Origin: RGIG5612 sp045599965
GTDB taxonomy: Bacteria > Bacillota > Clostridia > Lachnospirales > Lachnospiraceae
DNA length: 17,442 nucleotides
NCBI GenBank assembly: GCA_045599965.1
Contig: JAZRXA010000051.1
Location: 1-17,442 of the forward strand
Direction of reading: 5' to 3'
The position numbers and the translations under genes were made by a program. Under the pieces are notes generated by a model. It was not told where the DNA came from, made no database searches, and worked only from the letters and a program-made list of their open reading frames with translations. Positions 6,034 through 13,718 of this stretch are shown here, in pieces. Every line of letters begins with the position of its first letter. Positions within the stretch are counted from its first letter, which is position 1.

Positions 6034-6918
6034 ATGGGAAATTTACCTAGTAATGCTAAGGTTTATAAACCTGAGGGTGAACTTAAAGGAGCTATCCAAA
6101 TAGTTCACGGAATGTGTGAGCACCAAGGACGCTACGTTGAACTTGCAAACTTTTTTGCTAGTAATGGATATGCAGTTGTTACATCTAATTTAAGAGGACA
6201 TGGAGATAATGTCGCTTCTGAAGAAGACTTGGGCTATTTTGGAGAAGAAATGGTAGAAGGCCTTCATAAAGATTTGGCTGCTATTAGCGCATACATAAAA
6301 GAAGAATTTCCGAATGTTCCTTATATTCTTCTTGGCCATTCTATGGGAACATTAGTTTCAACTTCTTATTTCAAGGGACATGATAGCGAGTTTGATGGCC
6401 TTGTTCTTAGCGGTATGCCTGGAGATAACGGTGCAAAAGATATTGCAAAAGTTTTAATTAAAGCTATTAAGGCTGCTAAGGGTTGGAAATATAGAAGTGC
6501 TTTTGTTAACAACCTTTGCAATGGACCTTTTTCAAAAGCTTTCGAATCTGAAGGAAATATTTTTGCTTGGCTTTCAGTAGATAAAGACAATGTTAAAAGA
6601 TATGAAGAAGATCCTAAATGTGGATTCGTATTTACCTTAAATGGATTTTATACTTTAATGGACCTTATGTGTAAAACATATAGTAAAGATGGATGGTCAA
6701 AGAAAAACTTATCTTGCCCTGTATTCTTAATTTCTGGTTCAGACGATCCATGTATGGGAACACACGAAAACTTTGGCAAATCTGTTCAGATGTTTAAGGA
6801 TAATGGATATAACGTTAATAGTGAATTAGTTGATGGCCAACGTCATGAAATATTTAATGACACTAAAAAGGCTGAAACTATGCAAAAAGTTTTAGATTTT
6901 ATTAAGACTATTGGTTAA
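6034..6918 (+). CDS. Monoacylglycerol lipase / lysophospholipase-like alpha/beta hydrolase
   Basis: 294 residues of the Hydrolase_4 (monoacylglycerol lipase, PldB-like) family. The N-terminal HGMCEHQGRY (25-34) and SNLRGHGDN (51-59) are characteristic of the family. The nucleophile elbow is GHSMG (101-105, Ser103), the acid probably Asp238 in SGSDDP, and the base His271 in RHEIFN. WLSVDKDNVKRYEEDP (179-194) belongs to the lid region. No signal peptide, so an intracellular or membrane-surface enzyme that cleaves lysolipids or monoacylglycerol. AGGAGG overlaps the stop of the PHP gene and lies 6 nt before the ATG. It is the last gene of the operon. Its final 11 bp overlap the end of recJ on the other strand, with no terminator between. 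Confidence 0.9.
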   Translation: MGNLPSNAKVYKPEGELKGAIQIVHGMCEHQGRYVELANFFASNGYAVVTSNLRGHGDNVASEEDLGYFGEEMVEGLHKDLAAISAYIKEEFPNVPYILLGHSMGTLVSTSYFKGHDSEFDGLVLSGMPGDNGAKDIAKVLIKAIKAAKGWKYRSAFVNNLCNGPFSKAFESEGNIFAWLSVDKDNVKRYEEDPKCGFVFTLNGFYTLMDLMCKTYSKDGWSKKNLSCPVFLISGSDDPCMGTHENFGKSVQMFKDNGYNVNSELVDGQRHEIFNDTKKAETMQKVLDFIKTIG

Positions 6919-8662
6919 TTATTATTTCATCAATTTTTATTTGTAGGCTCTTTTCGCCTCTAAAGTAATTGATGTAAGGATAAAATATTAGAGAAACAAG
7001 CAGGCATCCGTCTGCTTTTTCTTTTGCATTTTTTAAGATTTCATACTGCTCTTTTATTACCTCTTCGTTTCTAAACATAATGCCATTAATTTTATATCCG
7101 GCTTCGTTTTCTAGGTTTAATTTTAAGCAGTTAGCGTTTCTAGACATGTAAATAGAATTTACCTTTACATTCTTTTCTGCAAAGCAAGGTTTTTCATTCT
7201 TTTGTCCGAAAGGTTCTAAGCGCTCTAATTCATTTATGAATTGTTCGGAAATGTATTGGAATGGAAGTTGCATATCTATCCATTTTTTCTCTTCTAAATC
7301 TTCTTCAGCAATAAAACAATCTCTATTTAAGATATCTGAAAGTTTTTCAGCAGTCATATCGCTAGCCAAAGTAAAACCTGCGGCCTTCGCATGTCCACCA
7401 AATTTATTAAAGCAATCTGAATTTTTAGTAAGTGCTTCAATCATATTATAATTTTCAACGCTTCTAGCTGAGCCTTTAAGTCCTTCATCTGAATTAGTAA
7501 TTACGAGAGCTGGACGAGAATATTCTTCTTTAAGTCTTCCTGCAATAATACCGGCAATACTTTCATGCGCTTCGCTTAGATAAATAACTAAGACCTTAGG
7601 AATATTTTCGCCCATCTTATCTATTTGCTCCATAGCTAACGTAGTTTGGCTAATAGTAAGATTTTTTCTCACTTCATTTAGTTCAACCAATTCCAAAGCT
7701 TTCTCTTTAGCTTTTTCAGGGTCTTTTTCTTCTAAAAGATCAAAAGCCATAGCTGCATTTTTAAGTCTTCCTGCGGAATTAATGCATGGTCCTAAAATAA
7801 ATCCGATATAAAAGGCATTAATATTTTCTTGCTCAATATTTTTAGAGTCCATTAAGGCTTTTAGGCCCTCATTTTGCGTAATTTTAAGCCTTTTTATACC
7901 TTCCTTGGCAAATATACGGTTTTCCTGGGTAAGTGGCACAATATCCGCTACAGTAGCCATTCCAGCATATAACAAAAGCTCATCTATTAGCTTATCTAAC
8001 TCTCTTTTTTCATCGACGCTCTTAGCGATTTTCTTTGCTCTTTCTATAAGAGCCTGGGCAACTTTATAAGCAACTGCTCCGCCACAAAGTTCTTTATATG
8101 GATAAGTGCACCCTTCTTGTTTTGCATCAATAACTACGTTAGCATTTATTAGCGGATATGGTACTTCATGATGGTCTGTTACGATTACATCAATGCCAAA
8201 GCTTCTTGCTTTATTTACCGCTTCGTATGCAGAAACTCCGTTATCGCATGTTATTATAAGTCCAACTCCATCGCTAAAAGCTTCGTCAGACATATTCTCA
8301 TTCATTCCATATCCGTCAAAAACTCTATCCGGAATTCGAACGTCTACATCCCCACCTATTTTTTTGATACTTTGTTTTAATATATAGCTTGAGCATATTC
8401 CGTCGACATCATAGTCTCCAACTACTCTAATTTTCTTATTTGCATTAATTGCACTAAAGATAATATCAACTGCTTCACTCATTCCCTTAAAAAGGTATGG
8501 ATTATGCATATAGTCAATAGAGCCATAAAGATATTCCTTTATCGCCTCGTCACCAACAATATCTCTGTTTCTAATAATTCTTGCGAGCATTGGTGTAATA
8601 TTAAATTTTTGTGAGATATCTGCAAAATCAGCTTTCTTGCAGTGTAGATACCACTTTTTCAA
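6908..8662 (-). CDS. recJ: Single-stranded-DNA-specific exonuclease RecJ
   Basis: 584 residues, normal RecJ length. This 5'-3' single-strand exonuclease serves in recombination repair, mismatch repair and replication-fork processing. The DHH core carries VVGDYDVDG (80-88), CDNG (139-142) and the DHH motif at 163-165 (VTDHHE); the DHHA1 domain has FGGHAKAAGF (421-430). The C-terminal part (about 455-580, with LEPFGQKNEKP) is the OB-type domain. The start is TTG at 8662, giving MKKWYL as in other RecJ proteins, with AAAGG rather far upstream at the antiporter stop; weak initiation is likely. It follows the antiporter by 15 nt and is probably co-transcribed with it. Confidence 0.95.
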   Translation of the reverse strand: MKKWYLHCKKADFADISQKFNITPMLARIIRNRDIVGDEAIKEYLYGSIDYMHNPYLFKGMSEAVDIIFSAINANKKIRVVGDYDVDGICSSYILKQSIKKIGGDVDVRIPDRVFDGYGMNENMSDEAFSDGVGLIITCDNGVSAYEAVNKARSFGIDVIVTDHHEVPYPLINANVVIDAKQEGCTYPYKELCGGAVAYKVAQALIERAKKIAKSVDEKRELDKLIDELLLYAGMATVADIVPLTQENRIFAKEGIKRLKITQNEGLKALMDSKNIEQENINAFYIGFILGPCINSAGRLKNAAMAFDLLEEKDPEKAKEKALELVELNEVRKNLTISQTTLAMEQIDKMGENIPKVLVIYLSEAHESIAGIIAGRLKEEYSRPALVITNSDEGLKGSARSVENYNMIEALTKNSDCFNKFGGHAKAAGFTLASDMTAEKLSDILNRDCFIAEEDLEEKKWIDMQLPFQYISEQFINELERLEPFGQKNEKPCFAEKNVKVNSIYMSRNANCLKLNLENEAGYKINGIMFRNEEVIKEQYEILKNAKEKADGCLLVSLIFYPYINYFRGEKSLQIKIDEIIINQ

Positions 8663-8677
8663 TTTTGTCTTTACCTT

Positions 8678-9640
8678 TTAGTTAATGAATTGGAATGTAA
8701 TAAATCCTGCATATAAAATCAAAAGAACAATTCCTTGCCATCTATATAGTTTTTCCTTAAAAAGCGCTGGAATACAAACAATAAGCATAACAATTAACAT
8801 CAAAGGAATATCAATTGCTAATGATGCATTCATTCCTAAGAAAAGTTTATTTAGTGGAATTGTAAAAGGCTTTATCGCAATAGATACGCCAGATACTAAA
8901 ACAAGATTAAATAAGTTTGCGCCAATAATATTTCCAAGTGAAAGCGAAGCATGTCCCTTAGCTAAGGAAACTATCGCTGTAACTAACTCTGGAAGAGATG
9001 TTCCTAGTGCAACGAAAGAAAGTGCTATAACAGATTCAGGAACTCCAAAACCTTCGGCAATCTTCGTTCCATACTCTACTAAAAGTTTAGCACCGACAGC
9101 TATAAAGGCTGCACCAATAATTAAAAATAAAATATTTCTCCAAAGTGGATATTCCTTTACATCTTCTTTTTCTACTTTTTCAGGATGCTTAAAACCGTCT
9201 CTTATAGTAAGAACCATAAAAGCAATAAACATTAAAAGAAGACCAATTCCAACAATTCTATCGAATCTTCCAAATATATAAGAAATACTCGCATAAACAA
9301 TCGCAGCGCCAAAGAAGAAACATACAGGAAAGATAAGTGTTCTTTTATTTGCCTTCTTAGGTGGTTTAATTGCTAAAACTATAGCAAGAATCAACGCAGT
9401 ATTACATATAATGGAGCCAATAGCGTTTCCGTATGCAATTTCGCCATGGCCTGTAGCCGCGCCTGTAGCAGAAACTAAAACCTCTGGAAGAGTTGTTCCA
9501 ATAGAAACTATAGTAGCTCCAACAATAATTTCTGGAATCTTAAACTTTCTAGCTATCCCGCATGCACTATCAACAAACCAGTCTCCACCAAAGACTAGTA
9601 ATGCTAAGCCCACTATAAATAAGATAATTGATAATGCCAT
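8678..9640 (-). CDS. Calcium/sodium antiporter, CaCA family (YrbG-like)
   Basis: 320 residues, about ten membrane helices, arranged as two inverted halves joined by a charged loop (about 147-166, HPEKVEKEDVKEYP). Each half has the alpha-repeat of Na+/Ca2+ exchangers: GATIVSIGTTLPE (41-53) with GNAIGS (71-76), and ALSFVALGTSLPE (206-218) with GNIIGAN (236-242). The two Glu (53 and 218) and the polar residues around them form the cation site in known members. It exchanges cations across the cytoplasmic membrane; Ca2+ against Na+ or H+ is assumed from the family. ATG at 9640 has AGAAGGA 5-6 nt upstream. It begins just after the hairpin downstream of secDF, so it may have its own promoter or depend on readthrough; no clear promoter is visible. 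Confidence 0.93.
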   Translation of the reverse strand: MALSIILFIVGLALLVFGGDWFVDSACGIARKFKIPEIIVGATIVSIGTTLPEVLVSATGAATGHGEIAYGNAIGSIICNTALILAIVLAIKPPKKANKRTLIFPVCFFFGAAIVYASISYIFGRFDRIVGIGLLLMFIAFMVLTIRDGFKHPEKVEKEDVKEYPLWRNILFLIIGAAFIAVGAKLLVEYGTKIAEGFGVPESVIALSFVALGTSLPELVTAIVSLAKGHASLSLGNIIGANLFNLVLVSGVSIAIKPFTIPLNKLFLGMNASLAIDIPLMLIVMLIVCIPALFKEKLYRWQGIVLLILYAGFITFQFIN

Positions 9641-9658
9641 ATATTTCCTTCTTAGAAT

Positions 9659-9688
9659 AAAGTACTTACCTCTTTGGGTAAGTACTTT
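9659..9688 (-). terminator. Hairpin terminator after secDF
   Basis: A perfect 12-bp stem (AAAGTACTTACC against GGTAAGTACTTT) with a 6-nt loop lies 17 nt after the secDF stop. On the minus strand the trailing sequence TTTATTCT is only moderately T-rich, so termination may be partial and allow the antiporter and recJ to be read. On the plus strand the tail is richer in T, but nothing is transcribed towards it. Confidence 0.65.
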
Positions 9689-9704
9689 TATCTTTTGTTA
9701 AATT

Positions 9705-12098
9705 TTAATCTTGTTTTTCTTCTAACAATTCTTTTTCTTTTTTCTTAAGTACTCTTTGCGCCTTAGCTTCATCATATCTTTCATTTTTCTTTGTCATTAC
9801 ATAATATAACGAACCTGAGATAAAGATTGATGAGAATGCACCAGCTATAATTCCGACTGCGAGTGGAAGCGCAAATTCTCTCATCGACTCAACACCTAAG
9901 ATATAAAGGAATAATACCGTAGCGAAGGTTGTTGCCGAAGTATAAATACTTCTTGAAAGAGTTTGCTGGATACTCGTATTTGTAACAAGCTTTAAGTCGT
10001 AATTTATTTCTGGATTAGCAAGGTTTTCTCTAATTCTATCGAAGATAACGATTGTTGCGTTAATAGAGTAACCTACAATCGTAAGAATACATGCGATAAA
10101 GGAGTTACCAACTGATAATCTAAATATTGCGTAGAATGTGATAACTATCATTACGTCATGTGCAAGAGCGATAACAGATGAAATCGCAAATTTGAATTTT
10201 CTAAATCTAATCCAAATGTAAAGAAGCATGCACACAATCGCAATAGCCATAGAGATAAATGCATCTTTTTGAAGTTCATCACTAACCGTTGCACTAATAT
10301 GTTCATAAGAAATACTATCCGCATCAGCTCCATAGTTTTTAACGAGCATATCTTTCATGCTATTCCATGTTTCAAGTTCAAGTTCAGGTGTCTTAATTAC
10401 ATACTGATTTGAACCTGTTGTCTTTTGGCCTTCAATATCATTTGAGCCAATAATATCAGCGATGTCTTTCTTGATATTGTCATTAAAGTCATCGATTGAA
10501 TAATCTTTATCAAAGTCAACTGTTGTAGAATAACCACCTGCGAATTCGATGTTGTAGTTAAGTGCTTTCTTAGTAGTTGCGCCACAAATTATCATAGTAA
10601 CAATACCAGCTATAATAAGAACTGCTCCAACACCAAACCAGATTTTCTTCTTTCCAACAAAGTCGAAAACTTTTTTCTTTGTCTTTGTAGTTCTAGCGTA
10701 ATTCTTAGGATCTTTAAGTCCCATTGCGAAGAGGCATGAAACAATAAGTCTAGAAACAACGAGCGAAGTAATAACACTAAGTACAATACCGATTGCAAGT
10801 GTCATACCAAATCCCTTAATTGTTCCTGAGCCAAAGATTAAAAGAACTATCGCAACAATAAGCGTTGTAATATTACCATCTAAGATAGCTGACGTAGATT
10901 TCTTAAAGCCGTACTTAATTGCTTCTCCGGCACTTCTACCAGCTTCTAATTCTTCTTTGATACGTGCGTTAATAATAACGTTTCCATCGACAGCCATACC
11001 AATACTTAGTATGATGCCGGCAAGTCCTGAAATAGTAAGAGTGAGGTCAAATGCATTAAGCAAAAGTAGCATTGCTGCTGTATAGAAAACAAGTGCGAGT
11101 GCAGCTGCAACGCCAGGAATTCTAAAGTAAAGAATCATGAAAATAATGATAAGTAAAATTCCGATTGCGCCGGCGATTAAGGATGTTGAAACAGCATTAT
11201 CACCGAGTTTAGCACTTACAACCTTAGATGAAATTTCATGTAACGAAAGTTTAAGTGAACCGATACGAATTGTTGAAGCAAGTGTTTCAGCAGCTTCGTA
11301 AGATTCCATACCTTCAATTATACAGTTACCATCTGAGATTACGCTTTGTACTCTAGGATAACTTACGATTTGTCCATCATAAATAATATAAATTATACCG
11401 TTAAGGTTTTTCTCTGTAGCCTCAGCGAAAGCAGCAGCGCCTTCGTCGTTAAGTGTAAGTTGAACTACGAAATCAGAACTTCCAGTAGTTTGATCTTGTT
11501 GAGTTCCAGCCTGAGCACTTTTAACTTGGTCACCTGTAACCCAAATTGTTGCAGCATCAGAATTTAATACTTCATCTAATGTAGGTCCTTGCGTAGCTGT
11601 TTCATCTGTAGCTGTTTCATCTGTAGTTGTAGTATCAACGCTATCAATTACTTCACCTGTTGTAACATCAACAGTTTGAATTCCGTCTGTGCTAGTAGAT
11701 GTGGTTTCTTCAGCTCCAGGAATCTTGCTCTCGTCAATAGATACGAATTGTAAAGAACCTGGACGGCCTAATTCTTCTATAACTTGTTGTGTATCATAAA
11801 CACCAGGAATTTCAACTGTGATACGGTTGTTACCTTCTTGGTAAACAGCTGCATCAGTACTATATTGTTGAACTCTTAATTGGAGTTTATAGATAGTATC
11901 AGCTAAATCTGTAGGATTTGGGTTAGCTTCATCGGTTTCGTAAGTAATACTTACACCACCTCTTAAGTCCAATCCTAATTTGATATTCTCAGCTGATCCA
12001 ACCTTTCCACCACCAAAACCTACGATGGTAGTAAAGCAACATGCGAGAATAATCACAATAGAAATGATAAAAAATATTATTCCTTTTTTCTTATTCAT
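9705..12098 (-). CDS. secDF: Fused protein translocase accessory subunit SecDF
   Basis: 797 residues from the ATG at 12098, which has AGAGG 5 nt upstream; a TTG at 12116 and ATG at 12101 are in frame but worse placed. SecD half: membrane helix 7-27, LGLDLRGG (41-48), large external domain to about 300, then membrane helices with GMAVDGN (367-373, Asp371). SecF half from about 480: FAGGYSTTVDF (519-529), ALAHD (644-648, Asp648) and IVIFDRIREN (683-692), about twelve helices in all. Asp371 and Asp648 match residues needed for proton-driven pulling of secreted proteins in studied SecDF. The first external domain contains a Thr/Asp/Glu-rich insert (about 128-175) encoded partly by a 15-bp duplication. 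It overlaps scfB by 8 nt (ATGAATAA), so translation is probably coupled. Confidence 0.96.
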   Translation of the reverse strand: MNKKKGIIFFIISIVIILACCFTTIVGFGGGKVGSAENIKLGLDLRGGVSITYETDEANPNPTDLADTIYKLQLRVQQYSTDAAVYQEGNNRITVEIPGVYDTQQVIEELGRPGSLQFVSIDESKIPGAEETTSTSTDGIQTVDVTTGEVIDSVDTTTTDETATDETATQGPTLDEVLNSDAATIWVTGDQVKSAQAGTQQDQTTGSSDFVVQLTLNDEGAAAFAEATEKNLNGIIYIIYDGQIVSYPRVQSVISDGNCIIEGMESYEAAETLASTIRIGSLKLSLHEISSKVVSAKLGDNAVSTSLIAGAIGILLIIIFMILYFRIPGVAAALALVFYTAAMLLLLNAFDLTLTISGLAGIILSIGMAVDGNVIINARIKEELEAGRSAGEAIKYGFKKSTSAILDGNITTLIVAIVLLIFGSGTIKGFGMTLAIGIVLSVITSLVVSRLIVSCLFAMGLKDPKNYARTTKTKKKVFDFVGKKKIWFGVGAVLIIAGIVTMIICGATTKKALNYNIEFAGGYSTTVDFDKDYSIDDFNDNIKKDIADIIGSNDIEGQKTTGSNQYVIKTPELELETWNSMKDMLVKNYGADADSISYEHISATVSDELQKDAFISMAIAIVCMLLYIWIRFRKFKFAISSVIALAHDVMIVITFYAIFRLSVGNSFIACILTIVGYSINATIVIFDRIRENLANPEINYDLKLVTNTSIQQTLSRSIYTSATTFATVLFLYILGVESMREFALPLAVGIIAGAFSSIFISGSLYYVMTKKNERYDEAKAQRVLKKKEKELLEEKQD
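11593..11622 (-). repeat. 15-bp tandem duplication inside secDF
   Basis: TAGCTGTTTCATCTG occurs twice in direct succession (11593-11607 and 11608-11622), followed by a diverged partial copy. On the coding strand this gives DETATDETAT in the Thr/acidic insert of the first external domain. The length is a multiple of three, so the frame is kept. Confidence 0.8.
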
Positions 12099-13500
12099 CA
12101 TAACCTCTTTCTGCAAGGTGCGCTTTAATCATAATTGCACACTCAACACGTTTTTGCTGCATCTTGCAGCCTATTTCATAAACTTTATTTATATCTTTGC
12201 TAAAGTTCCAAGAGTTTGCAGGACAACCGCCACTACAATAAAACTTAGCAAAGCATGAATCGCATTTATCTTTTGTATATACGCATGACTCCTGGAATTT
12301 TTGTGGAATTTCTTTATTCGTAATTCCTTCGTCAACGTTTCCAATTGCGAACTCTTTCATGCCGACAAATTGGTGACATGGATAGATATCGCCTGATGGG
12401 CTAACGGCTACATACTCAGCTCCGCTTCCGCATCCTTTAAGTCTTTTAATTATGCAAGGACCTTCATCTAAATCAATCATAAAATGGAAGAATGTAAAAG
12501 GCTTTCCTTCGTCATATTTATCTAGATAAAGTTTTGCTAATCTTTCGTACTCTTCGCAAATCTTAGGAATATCCTCTTCATGAATTCCATAATCGGCTGT
12601 AGTTACCACAGGCTCAATTGATAATTTATCAAATCCTAAATCAAGATATTCTTGGATATCGCTAGCAAAATCTAAATTGTTTCTAGTAAAAGTTCCTCTT
12701 ACGTAATAATCTTTTTCTCCACGTTTTTTAATGAACTCTTTAATCTTTGGAACTATTATGTCATAGCTTCCATGTCCATCTGGGGTAACTCTCATTTTAT
12801 CATTAACTTCTTTGCGGCCATCTAAGCTTAAAACGACGTTACTCATTTCTTTATTTAAGAACTCAGTTACATCGTCATTTAGGAGCATTGCATTTGTAGT
12901 AAGAGTAAATCTGAAATTTTTGTTATGATCTTTTTCTAGACTTCTTCCGTATGCTACTAATTTTTTAACCACATCGAAATTCATAAGTGGTTCGCCGCCA
13001 AAGAAATCGACTTCAAGATTTCTTCTTGTGCCAGAAGATTTAACTAAATAATCTAGCGCTTTTTTACCAACCTCAAAGCTCATAAGTTCTCTCTTGCCTT
13101 TATATTCTCCACCTTCAGCAAAGCAATATTTGCAAGCGAGGTTGCAATCATGAGCAACTGAAAGGCACATTGCTTTTAATACCGGATTAGCATTCGATAC
13201 AAAGTTATGTGCGTCTTGGTAAATATCCTTTGTATATAACGAATTGTTTTCAATTAACTGCTTAACTTCTGCTATTGCTTCTTCTAAATCAGTTTCGTTA
13301 ATACCTGGATTATTTTTTTGTACTTTCTCTTTTAATTTAGAAATACAAATTTCAGGACATGAAGAGGAATACTCTCCCTCTTCAATACCCTGATTAATTT
13401 CTTTAATTATTTTAATTACAATGTCGTCAACTACATGAACAAGTCCTGAGTTGACATCTAAAAGGATGTCATATCCTTGTTGCGAAAAATAATGAACCAA
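12091..13500 (-). CDS. scfB: SCIFF radical-SAM maturase (thioether-forming)
   Basis: 469 residues. N-terminal 1-90, beginning MVHYFSQQGYDILLDVNSG, resembles the peptide-binding (RRE-like) part of known SCIFF maturases. The radical-SAM cluster motif CNLACKYC gives Cys119, 123 and 126; GGEP is at 168-171. The SPASM region has many Cys (349, 357, 375, 406, 413, 416, 422, 426, 445), enough for two auxiliary Fe-S clusters, including the block CDSCFAKFYCSGGC (413-426). Studied homologues join a Cys sulfur to a Thr in the partner peptide. The start is TTG at 13500 with GAGGT upstream, 9 nt after the scfA stop; the rare start would give less enzyme than peptide. Gene order peptide-maturase-secDF suggests coupled production, and possibly export, of the product. 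Confidence 0.95.
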   Translation of the reverse strand: MVHYFSQQGYDILLDVNSGLVHVVDDIVIKIIKEINQGIEEGEYSSSCPEICISKLKEKVQKNNPGINETDLEEAIAEVKQLIENNSLYTKDIYQDAHNFVSNANPVLKAMCLSVAHDCNLACKYCFAEGGEYKGKRELMSFEVGKKALDYLVKSSGTRRNLEVDFFGGEPLMNFDVVKKLVAYGRSLEKDHNKNFRFTLTTNAMLLNDDVTEFLNKEMSNVVLSLDGRKEVNDKMRVTPDGHGSYDIIVPKIKEFIKKRGEKDYYVRGTFTRNNLDFASDIQEYLDLGFDKLSIEPVVTTADYGIHEEDIPKICEEYERLAKLYLDKYDEGKPFTFFHFMIDLDEGPCIIKRLKGCGSGAEYVAVSPSGDIYPCHQFVGMKEFAIGNVDEGITNKEIPQKFQESCVYTKDKCDSCFAKFYCSGGCPANSWNFSKDINKVYEIGCKMQQKRVECAIMIKAHLAERGYDE

Positions 13501-13509
13501 GACTTACCT

Positions 13510-13656
13510 CTATTTATTATTCTTCTCGCATTTTTGGTTGCCTACTGTGCAGCTAGTTTTGCAAGCTGATTGGCAAGATGTTTGGCACTCTCCGCAGCCA
13601 CCCTTTTTTAATGTTTCTTGTAAATTTTTCTCGTTTAATGTTTTGATATGTTTCAT
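13510..13656 (-). CDS. scfA: SCIFF ranthipeptide precursor (six Cys in forty-five)
   Basis: A 48-codon gene: ATG at 13656, TAG at 13510, with a strong AGGAGG 7 nt before the start. The peptide begins MKHIKTLN, as known SCIFF peptides do, has a leader of about 20 residues (NEKNLQETLKKGG), then the core CGECQTSCQSACKTSC and a last Cys at 43. The six Cys are residues 21, 24, 28, 32, 36 and 43; Thr and Ser between them (Thr26, Thr34, Thr37) are candidate thioether acceptors. It is the substrate of the maturase encoded 9 nt downstream. Homologues have been linked to population-level regulation in some clostridia; the role here is unknown. Confidence 0.95.
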   Translation of the reverse strand: MKHIKTLNEKNLQETLKKGGCGECQTSCQSACKTSCTVGNQKCEKNNK

Positions 13657-13705
13657 AATGAAACCTCCTAAAATTATGTAAATTAAGCTTAAATTTAACT
13701 TATCT

Positions 13706-13714
13706 ATTTTACCA
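13706..13714 (-). promoter_or_regulatory. Possible extended -10 promoter for scfA-scfB-secDF
   Basis: On the minus strand TGGTAAAAT follows directly after the pheT stop: TAAAAT (13706-13711) preceded by TGG, the extended -10 pattern. No good -35 is seen at 16-18 nt. It would start RNA near 13699 and give a leader of about 43 nt. No terminator separates pheT from scfA, so readthrough from pheST is also likely. Confidence 0.35.
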
Positions 13715-13718
13715 TAGC

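Noticed and set aside
12099..12116. Longer SecDF start at TTG 12116 (or ATG 12101)
   Set aside because: AGAGG is 5 nt before the ATG at 12098 and would lie inside the coding region or too close for the earlier starts; the N-terminus from 12098 has the usual Lys residues before the first membrane helix.
13680..13698. Palindromic AT-rich stretch around AAGCTT between pheT and scfA as an operator or terminator
   Set aside because: The symmetry is short and AT-only around a single AAGCTT, with no loop or T-run; chance is a sufficient explanation.
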